Program-made: the position numbers and the translations under genes
From: Cloacibacterium caeni
GTDB taxonomy: Bacteria > Bacteroidota > Bacteroidia > Flavobacteriales > Weeksellaceae
DNA: 64,000 nucleotides
Assembly: GCF_907163105.1 (NCBI RefSeq)
Contig: NZ_OU015321.1
Coordinates: 2,654,918 to 2,718,917 of the forward strand
Reading direction: 5' to 3'
Shown: piece after piece, positions 23,910-33,538 of the stretch
How the letters are laid out: each line of letters starts with the position of its first letter
Numbering within the stretch: the first letter of the stretch is position 1
The notes under the pieces: generated by a model
What the model was told of the DNA's origin: nothing
What the model saw: only the letters and a program-made list of their open reading frames with translations
Databases searched by the model: none

Positions 23910-25151
23910 TTATTTAAAAACCTCATTCATATAGTTAATCTTATCATCTTCGCTTGGTCTGTAGTAGGCATTAAATACTTCTAAGCTGGTATGACCAGTG
24001 TAGCTCATAATTACCTTATCTGGAACTCGTTTGTTCTTCATTATCGTGATGAAACTTCTTCTTGCAGTATGTGAAGAAATCCTTGTCCAAAATTCGGCTT
24101 TTTGGTCTACTAACTGATCACCATATTTCATAGTTTTCTTTATTTCATCAGTAAATTCCAGCTTTTTAAAAACCTCTTTAATATATTCATTCATCTTTTG
24201 ATTTGTGATGCTCGGCAAATTATAATCATATTTTTCAAGAATTGCTTTAGATATACTATTTAAAGGGATTGCCAAATTTTTTGATTTGCTTTTTAAATCA
24301 ATTACTCTAATAAAATTACCTTCAAGATCGCTCTTTGAGATTGTGCTATAATTACCGAACCTCATTCCTGTAGTACAACCAAAAACAAATAGGTCACGAA
24401 CTTTTTCTAATCTTTTATTTTTAGTTAGATCGTAATTGTAAATTAGTTCAACCTGTTCGTAGTTCAAAGCAATTTCGTCAGTAATAAATTTAGCAGGTTT
24501 CTTAAAAGCAATAAAATCATTATTGTAAGTATATTTCTTATTTAAAGCCCAAAGCAAAAAAGTCTTTAAAAGACCAACATTTCTATGCACAGTATTCGCA
24601 GAATGCTTCTTTTCTTCAATACAGTATTTAAGAAATTTGTTATATAGCTTATCATCAAATTTTCCGAGAGTAACTTTGGTTTTACTATTCCTCTCAAAAT
24701 CTTCGAGTAAAGTTTTATTACATTTATAACGTTTTAGAGTCGAATTTGAAATCGAATTTCCCGTATAATCATTTTCCTTCTCATCCAAAAATTCCTGATA
24801 AATTCTAAAAAAATCACTTTTTACAGTAATTTTTTTGAACTTTTCATCAAATCGTTGTTTGAGTATATCTACAGTAAGTTCCTCGCTTATATTTTTATAA
24901 CGATTTACTATCTCAGTAAAAAAACTACTGTACCTGTCTAGTTGCATTTTCAGACTTCTATGAATTTCAGCTCGCTTAGTTCTTCCATTCAAATCGTTAG
25001 GTTGTCTATTTTCAAAGTCCCATTCAGAAGGCTTAATTTTTTCGCCAGTAGAATAGATAAAATTCTTATTTTCACTGTTGAAAAAAGTGCGGAAGTAAAT
25101 GAGAGTTTCCTTAGTTTCACTAGGCTTCTTAAGTTTAAAAGTGTAATTCAT
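23910..25151 (-). CDS. Tyrosine recombinase/integrase of the island
   Basis: A 413-residue tyrosine recombinase. An N-terminal arm-binding domain (residues 1-100) precedes a SAM-like core-binding domain (about 105-205), followed by the catalytic domain with Arg in CTTGMRFGNYS, H361-x-x-R364 in SHTARRSF, H387 in YTGHTSLEV and the nucleophile Tyr396. All five residues are present. The start codon is next to a copy of the arm repeat, so the enzyme may regulate itself. It reads inwards from the right att site and should drive integration and excision at ssrA. Confidence 0.95.
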   Translation of the reverse strand: MNYTFKLKKPSETKETLIYFRTFFNSENKNFIYSTGEKIKPSEWDFENRQPNDLNGRTKRAEIHRSLKMQLDRYSSFFTEIVNRYKNISEELTVDILKQRFDEKFKKITVKSDFFRIYQEFLDEKENDYTGNSISNSTLKRYKCNKTLLEDFERNSKTKVTLGKFDDKLYNKFLKYCIEEKKHSANTVHRNVGLLKTFLLWALNKKYTYNNDFIAFKKPAKFITDEIALNYEQVELIYNYDLTKNKRLEKVRDLFVFGCTTGMRFGNYSTISKSDLEGNFIRVIDLKSKSKNLAIPLNSISKAILEKYDYNLPSITNQKMNEYIKEVFKKLEFTDEIKKTMKYGDQLVDQKAEFWTRISSHTARRSFITIMKNKRVPDKVIMSYTGHTSLEVFNAYYRPSEDDKINYMNEVFK

Positions 25152-25172
25152 TGGGTGCCAGTTTGGGTGCTA
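25152..25172 (-). repeat. Right integrase arm-type repeat at the int start
   Basis: The tandem TGGGTGC/GGGTGCTA directly precedes the integrase ATG. It matches the left copy (4758-4778) at 18 of 21 positions and in the same orientation relative to the chromosome. Binding here would also block translation or transcription of int. Confidence 0.6.
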
Positions 25173-25279
25173 CTTCTTCTATATTTAGTTATAAAAACTA
25201 GTTATATTCATATATACAAATATAGTTAAAATACTGACAAATAGCACACTTACATATTTTAACTTATGATAAAATATAT

Positions 25280-25304
25280 AAGGTTCGAAAACCTCCAACT
25301 CCAC
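25280..25304 (+). other. attR (second copy of ssrA 3' end)
   Basis: AAGGTTCGAAAACC plus the 13-base core CCTCCAACTCCAC. It still pairs like a T-arm (AGGT/ACCT), but there is no tmRNA or tRNA body on its left, so it is an att site and no RNA gene. The host sequence continues to its right with the terminator at 25316. Confidence 0.85.
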
Positions 25305-25315
25305 AAAAATTAAAA

Positions 25316-25344
25316 CGCTACAAAATCATTTGTAGCGATTTTTT
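25316..25344. terminator. Host ssrA terminator, displaced by the island
   Basis: CGCTACAAA/TTTGTAGCG with an ATCA loop and six T residues. It directly follows attR, where the host ssrA terminator should be found after insertion. Confidence 0.8.
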
Positions 25345-25358
25345 ATTTCTTAACTTTG
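25329..25358 (+). promoter_or_regulatory. Amylase promoter overlapping the terminator
   Basis: TTTG (25329-25332) and TAACTTTG (25351-25358) are 18 bases apart, the Bacteroidota -33/-7 form. The -33 box is in the right arm of the ssrA terminator. It lies 16 bases before the ATG of the amylase gene. Confidence 0.55.
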
Positions 25359-25374
25359 AGGAAATTACTAAAAA

Positions 25375-26745
25375 ATGAAAACAAAAATTCTAGTTTTTTT
25401 CCTTGTTGTTTTTTCTCAAAGTTTTTTTTCTCAAAAAATTGACCAAAAATATTATCCTAAAGAATATGTAGAAATTACCCATCCTGAATGGAGCAAAAAT
25501 GCTACGATTTATGAAGTAAACCTTCGTCAATATACTCCAGAAGGAACTTTCAAAGCCTTTGAAAAACATTTGCCTAGACTAAAAAGCATGGGCGTAGATA
25601 TTATTTGGCTCATGCCGATTCATCCTATTGGTGAAAAAAATAAAAAAGGAGGTTTAGGAAGTTACTATTCTGTAAAAGATTTTCGTGGGGTGAATCCAGA
25701 ATTTGGAAGCATGCAAGATTTTAAAAATTTGGTCAAAAAAATCCATGAAATGGGAATGTACGTCATCATCGATTGGGTGGGTAATCATTCTGCTTGGGAT
25801 AATTCTTTGGCAACTACTCATTCAGATTGGTACACTAAAAATAGAGACGGAAATTTCCAGCCAACACCTTGGTATGATTGGGATGATGTAATTGATTTTG
25901 ATTATGAAAATCCAGAATTTAGACAACACATGACAGAATCTCTTAAATTTTGGGTTAAAGAGGCTAGTATTGATGGTTATAGAGCAGATGTAGCAGGTTT
26001 TATTCCTGTAGATTTTTGGGAAAATGCTAGAAAAGAATTAGACCAAATAAAACCTGTTTTCATGTTGGCGGAGTGGGAAAGTAGAGATTTGTACAAAAAA
26101 TCTTTTGACATGACTTACTCATGGACGCTTTTTGAAAAATTAAAAGATGCCACTACACAAAATAAAGGAATTGGCGGATTGGTAGAATATTTAGCTCACG
26201 ATGTAGGTTCGGTTCCTAGAAATGCATACAGAATGGTTTTTACAGACAATCATGATATGAATTCTTGGAACGGAACGCCGCAAAGAAATTTCGGGAAGGG
26301 ATTAGAAACTTCTATCGTTTTTTGTGGTGTGGTAAACGGAATGCCTCTTATGTATAGCGGACAAGAAGCTGGACTTGACAGAAGTTTGAAATTTTTTGAC
26401 AAAGACCCAATCGAGTGGAAAGACCATCCTCATGCAGCCTTATTTAGCACTTTGTTTCATTTGAAACACAAAAATCAAGCGCTCTGGAACGGAAAATACG
26501 GCGGCGAAATGGTAAGAATTACCAATGATAAAATGGACAAAGTAATTTCGTTTCATCGTGAAAAAAATAATGACGCTGTCTTGCCAATTTTTAATTTCTC
26601 AAACGAAGAATTAACAGTGACCCTAGATTCTAAATATTTCCAAGGAAATTATACCGAACTTTTTAGTAAAGAAAAAATTCAAGTAAAAGAAAAATACACT
26701 GTTTCTTTGAAACCTTGGGACTACAAAGTTTTGGTGAAAGATTAA
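25375..26745 (+). CDS. Secreted GH13 alpha-amylase-family glycosidase
   Basis: A 456-residue protein with a signal peptide (MKTKILVFFLVVFSQSFFSQ). It is a (beta/alpha)8 enzyme with the GH13 catalytic set: nucleophile D204 in DGYRADVAG, acid/base E233 in MLAEWE and D294 in FTDNHDMNSW. The conserved IIWLMPI and DWVGNHSAWD of regions I and II are also present. It probably cleaves or transfers alpha-1,4-glucan in the periplasm or outside the cell. The C-terminal beta domain is short. It is the first host gene right of the island. Confidence 0.92.
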   Translation: MKTKILVFFLVVFSQSFFSQKIDQKYYPKEYVEITHPEWSKNATIYEVNLRQYTPEGTFKAFEKHLPRLKSMGVDIIWLMPIHPIGEKNKKGGLGSYYSVKDFRGVNPEFGSMQDFKNLVKKIHEMGMYVIIDWVGNHSAWDNSLATTHSDWYTKNRDGNFQPTPWYDWDDVIDFDYENPEFRQHMTESLKFWVKEASIDGYRADVAGFIPVDFWENARKELDQIKPVFMLAEWESRDLYKKSFDMTYSWTLFEKLKDATTQNKGIGGLVEYLAHDVGSVPRNAYRMVFTDNHDMNSWNGTPQRNFGKGLETSIVFCGVVNGMPLMYSGQEAGLDRSLKFFDKDPIEWKDHPHAALFSTLFHLKHKNQALWNGKYGGEMVRITNDKMDKVISFHREKNNDAVLPIFNFSNEELTVTLDSKYFQGNYTELFSKEKIQVKEKYTVSLKPWDYKVLVKD

Positions 26746-26748
26746 AAA

Positions 26749-27069
26749 ATGAAAAATTTACAAAATTCAATTTTATTATTATTTATTCCTTTTCTATGTT
26801 TTGCTCATGGAGAAGAAGCAATTTATTTTATATTGATAGAATTTATAATAATATTGATAATTTTTGTTGGAATATTGTATTTAAAAATTCATTGGAAAAG
26901 AAAATTGTTTCTAACAGCGGTTCTCTTCATCTCATATTTATTTTCCTTCTTTTTGGTAAATGGATTAGCATTTTTTAAAAATGAAATTTTGATTGTTAGC
27001 ATACAGATGCTTTTCACTATTGCAATGGTTTTGTTTACATATTTCAAATTTTTAAAGAATAAAAAATAA
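26749..27069 (+). CDS. Small polytopic membrane protein, unrecognised
   Basis: A 106-residue protein with a signal-like first segment (LLLFIPFLCFAHGEE) and three more hydrophobic segments (about 25-45, 55-72 and 80-100). It starts 3 bp after the amylase stop, so translation is probably coupled. No family recognised. The AHGEE string resembles the start of small metal-handling envelope proteins but this is not enough for a call. Confidence 0.5.
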   Translation: MKNLQNSILLLFIPFLCFAHGEEAIYFILIEFIIILIIFVGILYLKIHWKRKLFLTAVLFISYLFSFFLVNGLAFFKNEILIVSIQMLFTIAMVLFTYFKFLKNKK

Positions 27070-27080
27070 TTACTACATTT

Positions 27081-27110
27081 AAAATCCGATTCATTCAATC
27101 GGATTTTTTT
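27081..27110 (+). terminator. Terminator after the amylase unit
   Basis: AAATCCGATT, a CATTC loop, and AATCGGATTTTTTT. It ends the amylase/membrane-protein pair just before the next gene starts. Confidence 0.85.
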
Positions 27111-27115
27111 AATGT

Positions 27116-28270
27116 ATGCTGAAATCTATTCTCGTTAATTCGCCAGAAACGCAAAAAGAATTTTTAGAATTTCCAGCTCGTTTGTTTAGAAACGAGAAAA
27201 ATTACATACGTCCTTTAGATAAAGACATTGAAGAGGTTTTTAATCCCAACAAAAATAAATTTTTCAGAAATGGAACGTGCGAAAGATTTCTTTTTAAAAA
27301 TGCAGAAAATCAAACAGTAGGGAAAGTTGCGGTTTTTATCAATCCAAAATATGAACAAAAGTTAAAAACTGGTGGAATTGGTTTTTTTGATTGTATTGAT
27401 GACCAAAAAACGGCAAATTTCATCTTTGATTTCTGTAAAAATTGGTTGCAGGAACGCTGAATGGAAGCAATGGACGGCCCGATAAATTTCGGGGAGCGAG
27501 ATAAATTTTGGGGTTTGCTCATTGAAGGTTTTCATGAACCGTTGTATGGGATGAATTTTCATGCACCGTATTATCAGAAATTGTTTGAAAATTATGGTTT
27601 TCAGATTTATTTTAATCAATTGTGTTACGGCAGAAAAGTCTACGATGAGGTTTCACAAGTTTTTATGAATGGACATAGAATGAATGCCAAAAATCCAAAT
27701 TTGAAAGCCGTTCATTGGAAAAAAAATCAATTGGAAAAATTTGCGCATGATTTTGCAGAAATTTACAACAAAGCGTGGGCAAATCATGGTGAAGGAAAGC
27801 AAATAGAAGCTAAAAAAGTGCTGAAAATGTTTCAAACCATGAAACCTATTTTAGACGAAAACATCTCTTGGTTCATTTATGAAAATGATAAACCCATTGC
27901 GATGTGGATTAACATTCCAGATTTGAATCAATGGTTTAAATACTTGAATGGGAAATTCGGTTGGTTAGAAAAGTTAAAATTTTTAATGGCTAAATTTTTT
28001 ATAAAAAATAAGAAAATGGTTGGCTTAGTTTTCGGAATTGTTCCAGAATGGCAGAGGAAAGGTATCGATGGATTTATGATTTGGGAAGGCACAAAACATT
28101 TCAGAAAAACCAGAAATTATACCGATTACGAAATGCAATGGATTGGTGATTTTAATCCAAGGATGATAAAAATTGCCGAAAATTTAGAAACGAAAGTCAC
28201 GAGAAAACTCGCGACTTATCGTTATATTTTTGACCGAAATCTTTCGTTTGAAAGACACAAAATGCTTTAG
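27116..28270 (+). pseudogene. GNAT-like family gene interrupted by one in-frame TGA
   Basis: Two frames in the same phase, 27116-27460 and 27461-28270, make a 385-residue product if TGA at 27458-27460 is read through. The joint reads NWLQER-stop-MEAMDGPINFGERD, where the conserved family has a Gly (GGA or GGN), so one G-to-T change would explain it. The second half has GNAT-like features (KPIAMWINIPDL, VFGIVPEWQRKGIDGFMIW). It could be a real nonsense mutation, a sequencing error, or two chains from separate starts, as an ATG follows the stop. Function unknown. Confidence 0.7.
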
Positions 28271-29229
28271 TGTTTAAACACTTCCGAAGCAATTCTTTTT
28301 ACCACTTCGCTTTTTCCCATAGAATAATAATGAAGAACAGGAGCGCCGTTTTTCATTAAATCTTTGCTCTGCTGAATGCACCAGTTGATGCCAATTTCTT
28401 TTACTTCTTTGTTGTCTTTTGCTTTAGCAATGGCAATCACCAACTCATTAGGCAAATCTACCTTGAAACGATGCGGAATCATACTCAGTTGAGACTTGGT
28501 AGTAATTGGTTTTAATCCAGGAATAATAGGAACATTAATACCAGAAGTTTTGCATTTTTCTACAAAATCGTGATATTTTTGATTGTCGAAAAACATTTGC
28601 GTCACGATATAATCTGCGCCTGCTTCTACTTTTTTCTTGAGGTGGTAAATGTCCTGTTCCAGACTGGCTGCTTCCATGTGTTTTTCAGGATAACCAGCAA
28701 CACCAATGTTAAAATCTGTACAAGCAGAATTTTCTAAACTTTCGTCTAGATAAGTTCCGTGATTCATTTTCACGATTTGTTCTACCAAATCTTTGGCAAA
28801 AGCATGTCCGTTTTTTTCTGGTTTAAAATAGGTTTCCGTTTTCACCGCATCTCCTCTTAAAGCCACTACATTATGAATTCCCAAGAAATCGATGTCTATC
28901 AAGAAATTTTCGGTGTCTTCCTTAGAAAATCCACCGCACAAAATATGCGGAACCGCATCTACACCATATTTATTCTGAATGGCAGCACAAATTCCCACAG
29001 TTCCCGGTCTTTTTTTTACTACTCGTTTTTCTAGAAGTCCATCTTCACGTTCTACATATTCATATTCTTCACGATGGTACGTAACATCTATAAATGCAGG
29101 ATTAAATTCCATCAATGGATTAATCGCATCAAATATTGACTGTATATTTTGACCTTTTAGAGGTGGTAAAATTTCAAAAGAAAAAAGAGTTTTTCCGTTG
29201 GCGTTTTGTATGTGTTCTGTAACTTTCAT
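28267..29229 (-). CDS. metF: Methylenetetrahydrofolate reductase
   Basis: A 320-residue TIM-barrel flavoprotein that reduces 5,10-methylene-THF to 5-methyl-THF, the methyl donor for MetH. Recognised by SFEILPPLKG, FIDVTYH (in place of FVSVTYG), HILCGG, NVVALRGD, and VAGYPEKHMEA, QMFFDN and PIIPGLKPI. The length is normal. The stop overlaps the end of the GNAT-like pseudogene by four bases on the opposite strand. It is downstream of metH but separated from it by the Fic gene. Confidence 0.96.
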   Translation of the reverse strand: MKVTEHIQNANGKTLFSFEILPPLKGQNIQSIFDAINPLMEFNPAFIDVTYHREEYEYVEREDGLLEKRVVKKRPGTVGICAAIQNKYGVDAVPHILCGGFSKEDTENFLIDIDFLGIHNVVALRGDAVKTETYFKPEKNGHAFAKDLVEQIVKMNHGTYLDESLENSACTDFNIGVAGYPEKHMEAASLEQDIYHLKKKVEAGADYIVTQMFFDNQKYHDFVEKCKTSGINVPIIPGLKPITTKSQLSMIPHRFKVDLPNELVIAIAKAKDNKEVKEIGINWCIQQSKDLMKNGAPVLHYYSMGKSEVVKRIASEVFKH

Positions 29230-29420
29230 TTGTCATTCCGAGGAACGAAGCAAGCTGTTCCTATTTTTTAAAATATTTTAATTTTTTCTATTTTGGGCGT
29301 GTTCCATAAAAATCCAAAACTTAATCCAAGCTATTTTTATGAAACCGCGCTTTCCGTTGCAATCTTTTTTTGCCAAAGCTTTTTAATGATTTCCACTGCA
29401 ATCGCTCAAACTGAAGTATC
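29230..29420. repeat. Intergenic repeat between metF and the Fic gene
   Basis: The stretch starts with TGTCATTCCGAGGAACGAAGC and contains GGGCGTGTTCC, GCGCTTTCCGTTGCAATC and GGCAAAAAAAGATT-type palindromic strings, which recur between genes in Flavobacteriia as I recall. It is non-coding. Its position may mark the boundary of the inserted Fic gene. Confidence 0.5.
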
Positions 29421-29427
29421 AAAATAG

Positions 29428-30786
29428 TTAATTTGAATGTTTTTTTATCTCATTCATTAAATAATTGATTATGCTTCTGGTAATTTCTTCAAATATGGGT
29501 TGAGGATTTTCTGAATATAAAATTTCTTTTGAATAAATTTCATTTGTCATAATACCAAACATAGTTGTTTTATAAAATTTATAAACTTTAAATTCGAGAG
29601 TCTTGTTATTAAACTCTAACATAATTTTAAAATTTATAGTGTATTTTCCAATAATGTATTCTTCGAAGAAAAAATCATATATTACTTTAGAATTATTTAT
29701 TTTCAATAGCTTTTGAAAAGCTATTGAATGAAAATCATTAGTATTAGCAAATCCAATTTTTTTATTATTAAAATTTACATAAAATTTTTGAAAAAGTTGC
29801 TCAATCTTATTTAATTTAGGAAATAAATATTCTAAAAATCCCTTTATATAAGTATTGATTAAATAATTTTTATCATATTGAAAATCAATAGCTTTTATAT
29901 TCTGAACCCGCATTTCTTTAGTAAATAATTCAATCTCTTTATCCAAATCATCAGGTTCGTTAATATTTTCACCCGACAAAGCCTTTTCGTAAATAGAAAA
30001 ACTATGGGTAATATTTTCTGCAAAGAGTTTTACTAAATCTTCATAAATTCCATTATCTGCAATATTTAAAGCAGCATAATATTGATTTTTATTCTGATTT
30101 TTAATCACAATTACAGGATACTGATATTTTAACAAAATGAAATTACTGAGCAATCTTGCTAATCTTCCATTACCATCATCAAAAGGATGAATTGCAGTAA
30201 ATTTGTGATGGAAAACAGCAGAAAACACAACAGGATGTAAATTTTCCTCTTCTACATTTCTATACCAATCCAATAATTTGGTCATTTCAAAAGGAACTTC
30301 TTCAGGATTTGTATAATAGTGAATGTCCCCAGAAACTGTTTTAACATGATTTGGAGATGTTTTGTATTTTCCTATTTTAATTTCTTTCTGAAATTCAATT
30401 CCTTCAGGAGAAATTGTTTTGGTAAAGTATGGTTCTACCAATAAGATTTTATGTAAATCAAAGATATCATTTTCGGAAATTGGTCTGTTTTCTTTGATGA
30501 GTTGAAGCATAAATTGTATGGCTTCATTATGTCCTTTAATATCCAAATGATCTTTGAAAGGTTTACCTTTTGCAGTGAGTCCAAAATTTAAAAACGCAAT
30601 AGTCTCTCCATAAGTGAGTTGATTTCCTTCAATTGCATTAGAATTATAATTCCAGTCTAATTTTAATTTTTGGAAAATCTTGTCTTCCATTTCTCTGGAA
30701 AATGGACGCTGTTCATCTATCAACCTTTTTTGTTGGTCAATGAATTTTATTTCTTCTAAATTTTCTAAAGACTTCAGATATTCCAT
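29428..30786 (-). CDS. Fic-domain AMPylase, class II
   Basis: A 452-residue protein with the Fic motif H200-P-F-D-D-G-N-G-R208 and an N-terminal inhibitory helix with SNAIEGN (Ser49-Asn55, with Glu53), the S/TxxxE(G/N) pattern of class II Fic proteins. The enzyme transfers AMP from ATP to a target hydroxyl, and the inhibitory Glu keeps it off until relieved. The C-terminal part (about 270-452) is helical and of unknown kind. It is inserted between metH and metF on the same strand, 26 bp after metH, with higher A+T than both. Confidence 0.93.
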   Translation of the reverse strand: MEYLKSLENLEEIKFIDQQKRLIDEQRPFSREMEDKIFQKLKLDWNYNSNAIEGNQLTYGETIAFLNFGLTAKGKPFKDHLDIKGHNEAIQFMLQLIKENRPISENDIFDLHKILLVEPYFTKTISPEGIEFQKEIKIGKYKTSPNHVKTVSGDIHYYTNPEEVPFEMTKLLDWYRNVEEENLHPVVFSAVFHHKFTAIHPFDDGNGRLARLLSNFILLKYQYPVIVIKNQNKNQYYAALNIADNGIYEDLVKLFAENITHSFSIYEKALSGENINEPDDLDKEIELFTKEMRVQNIKAIDFQYDKNYLINTYIKGFLEYLFPKLNKIEQLFQKFYVNFNNKKIGFANTNDFHSIAFQKLLKINNSKVIYDFFFEEYIIGKYTINFKIMLEFNNKTLEFKVYKFYKTTMFGIMTNEIYSKEILYSENPQPIFEEITRSIINYLMNEIKKHSN

Positions 30787-30812
30787 CGTTTATTTTTTAA
30801 CAAAAATACAAA

Positions 30813-33467
30813 CTATTCTGCCAAATTCGGACTCAACCATTTTCTAGCAAACTCCAATTCCACATTTTTTCTTTCGGCGTAATCTTTTAATTGATCTTCC
30901 GAAATTTTTCCTACTCCGAAATATTTTGCTTTAGGATTGGCAAAATAATATCCAGAAACAGAGGCTGTAGGGAACATTGCCAAACTTTCTGTCAGTTCCA
31001 AACCAATATTTTCTTTCACTTTCAGTAAATCCCAAATCGTAGTTTTTTCCAAATGATCCGGACAAGCAGGATAACCAGGAGCAGGACGAATACCTACATA
31101 TTTTTCAGAAATTAAATCATCGTTTTCTAGATTTTCATCATTAGAATATCCCCAAAATTCCGTTCTTACTTTTTTGTGTAAATATTCTGCAAAAGCTTCT
31201 GCCAATCGGTCTGCCAATGCTTTTACCATAATGGCATTGTAATCATCATGCTCAGCTTCATATTTTTGAGCCAATTCATCGGTTCCAAAACCAGTAGTCA
31301 CCGCAAAAGCACCGATGTAGTCTTGTTTTCCTGATGTTTTTGGAGCGATAAAATCACTCAAAGCCAAATATTCTTTGCCATCAGATTTTTTATGTTGTTG
31401 ACGAAGCGTTCTGAAAGTGAATGTTTCCTCGCCATTTTTCAGTTCAATATCGTCTTGCTCATTAGAATTGGCAGGAAAAATTCCGAAAATTGCTTTTGCA
31501 GTTAATAATTTTTCCTTCACGATTTTCTTCAACATTTTTTGAGCATCAGCAAAAAGTTCTTTTGCGTGTTCTCCTACAATTTCGTCTTCTAAAATCTGAG
31601 GATACTTTCCAAACAAATCCCAACTTCTAAAAAACGGACTCCAGTCAATAAAATCAACCAATTCTTCTAAATCTTGATTTTCAATAATTTGAACACCTAA
31701 ATTTTTTGGTTTAATGATTTCTTCGTTTTTCCAATCAACTTTAAATTTTTGATTTCTCGCTTCTTCTATCGAAATATATTCTTTATCAACTTGTCTGTTC
31801 AAGAATTTCTCGCGAAAATCTGCATAATCTGCTTTAAGTTCAGAAATAAACGCTCCATTTCTATTGCTCAATAATGAACTTACCACGCCAACTGCTCTAG
31901 AAGCATCATTCACGTGAACCACCGCATTTTTATATTTTGGATCAATTTTTACCGCAGTGTGCGCTTTAGAAGTTGTTGCGCCACCAATCATCAACGGAAA
32001 ATCTAAATTTCTGCGTTCTAATTCATTGGCAATGTGCACCATTTCGTCTAAACTTGGCGTAATCAATCCGCTCAAACCAATGACATCTACTTTTTCATCA
32101 ATGGCAGTTTGAATAATTTTTTCGGCAGGAACCATCACTCCCAAATCTACAATTTCGTAATTATTACAGCCCAAAACTACGCTTACAATATTTTTTCCAA
32201 TGTCGTGAACATCACCTTTTACCGTTGCCATCAATACTTTGCCATTGGCTTTTTGAGCAGAATCTTTCTCAGCTTCTATAAATGGTTGAAGATAAGCCAC
32301 CGCTTTTTTCATCACTCTCGCAGATTTTACCACTTGAGGAAGAAACATTTTTCCACTTCCGAATAAATCTCCCACTACAGACATTCCTGTCATTAGATTA
32401 CCTTCGATAACATCCAAAGGTTTTGCCGAAATTTTTCGGGCTTCTTCTACATCTTCCTCAATAAAACGGTCAATTCCTTTTACCAAAGAATAGGTAATTC
32501 TGTCTTGCAAAGGCTGATTTCGCCATGCTAAATTTTCTACAACATCTTTTTTTACGGATTTATGTTTTTCAGAATAATCCAATAATCTTTCGGTAGCATC
32601 ATCTCTTCTGTCTAGCATTACATCTTCTACCAACTCCAACAAATCTTTAGGAATTTCGTCGTAAATTTCTAACATTGCAGGGTTTACAATTCCCATATTC
32701 ATTCCCGCTTTGATGGCGTGATATAGAAAAACCGAGTGCATCGCTTCTCTTACCGTATCATTTCCCCTAAACGAAAACGAAACGTTAGAAACACCACCAG
32801 AAACCGAAACATAAGGCAAGTTTTCACGAACCCATTTTGTTGCTTCAATGAAATCCAACGCGTTTCTGCGATGTTCTTCCATTCCAGTTGCAACTGGGAA
32901 AATATTGAGGTCGAAAATAATATCTTCCGCAGGAAAACGGACTGTGTCCGTCAACAGTTTATAACTTCTTTTACAGATTTCTATTCTGCGTTCGTAATTA
33001 TCAGCTTGTCCATTTTCATCAAAAGCCATTACAACTACTGCGGCACCATATCTTTTGATGGCTTTGGCTTGACGAATAAATTCTTCTTCACCACCTTTTA
33101 AACTGATGGAATTTACTACACATTTCCCTTGAACTACTTGTAAACCAGCTTCTAAAATTTCCCATTTAGAAGAATCTATCATCATTGGAATTCTGGAAAT
33201 ATCAGGTTCTGAGGCGATTAAATTCAAGAATTTAACCATGCAATATTTTCCGTCTAAAAGTCCATCATCAAAACAAATGTCTAAAATCTGTGCGCCACCT
33301 TCTACTTGATGACGAGCAATATCTAGAGCTTCAGAAAATTTTTCCTCTTTAATCAATCGGAGAAATTTCTTAGAACCTGCTACATTGGTTCTTTCTCCAA
33401 TATTGATAAAATTGGATTCTGGAGTTATAATTAAAGGTTCTAGACCCGAAAGTTTTAAATATTTCAT
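30813..33467 (-). CDS. metH: Methionine synthase, folate/B12/activation part
   Basis: An 884-residue protein that covers the second half of cobalamin-dependent MetH: a pterin-binding domain (residues about 15-270, [18 protein letters not shown]), the B12 cap and Rossmann domain with the cobalamin-binding D-x-H-x-x-G ([16 protein letters not shown], about 415-430), and the SAM-binding activation domain at the C-terminus ([15 protein letters not shown]). The N-terminal homocysteine domain is encoded separately 71 bp upstream. Together they methylate homocysteine with 5-methyl-THF. The pair is controlled by the SAM-I riboswitch before the first gene. Confidence 0.95.
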   Translation of the reverse strand: MKYLKLSGLEPLIITPESNFINIGERTNVAGSKKFLRLIKEEKFSEALDIARHQVEGGAQILDICFDDGLLDGKYCMVKFLNLIASEPDISRIPMMIDSSKWEILEAGLQVVQGKCVVNSISLKGGEEEFIRQAKAIKRYGAAVVVMAFDENGQADNYERRIEICKRSYKLLTDTVRFPAEDIIFDLNIFPVATGMEEHRRNALDFIEATKWVRENLPYVSVSGGVSNVSFSFRGNDTVREAMHSVFLYHAIKAGMNMGIVNPAMLEIYDEIPKDLLELVEDVMLDRRDDATERLLDYSEKHKSVKKDVVENLAWRNQPLQDRITYSLVKGIDRFIEEDVEEARKISAKPLDVIEGNLMTGMSVVGDLFGSGKMFLPQVVKSARVMKKAVAYLQPFIEAEKDSAQKANGKVLMATVKGDVHDIGKNIVSVVLGCNNYEIVDLGVMVPAEKIIQTAIDEKVDVIGLSGLITPSLDEMVHIANELERRNLDFPLMIGGATTSKAHTAVKIDPKYKNAVVHVNDASRAVGVVSSLLSNRNGAFISELKADYADFREKFLNRQVDKEYISIEEARNQKFKVDWKNEEIIKPKNLGVQIIENQDLEELVDFIDWSPFFRSWDLFGKYPQILEDEIVGEHAKELFADAQKMLKKIVKEKLLTAKAIFGIFPANSNEQDDIELKNGEETFTFRTLRQQHKKSDGKEYLALSDFIAPKTSGKQDYIGAFAVTTGFGTDELAQKYEAEHDDYNAIMVKALADRLAEAFAEYLHKKVRTEFWGYSNDENLENDDLISEKYVGIRPAPGYPACPDHLEKTTIWDLLKVKENIGLELTESLAMFPTASVSGYYFANPKAKYFGVGKISEDQLKDYAERKNVELEFARKWLSPNLAE

Positions 33468-33538
33468 ATTATAAATGAGATAATTAGTTAATTTGAAAAT
33501 AAGATAATGCTTGTGAAAAGCATCGCATTAACTCATCA

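Larger units (their letters stand above)
4716..25304. mobile_element. Integrative mobilizable element in ssrA with fluoride, arsenic and anion-export cargo
   Basis: The unit is bounded by the ssrA-end repeats and has an integrase reading inwards from its right end (23910-25151). The right third holds mobilization and replication genes (18-25 kb) and the left two thirds cargo (5.9-17.8 kb). There is no type IV secretion gene, so transfer would need a helper conjugative element. G+C is uneven by eye: the enolase/CLC stretch is clearly richer than the mobilization genes, which suggests that modules were collected from different sources. The core sequence on both sides is continuous housekeeping chromosome. 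Confidence 0.88.

Noticed and set aside
25280..25304. A tRNA or second tmRNA 3' end at the right border
   Set aside because: Only the T-arm-like end is present, without acceptor 5' strand or body; it is the attR repeat.
4716..25304. Prophage
   Set aside because: No capsid, terminase, portal or tail genes; the transfer genes are of the mobilizable-element type.
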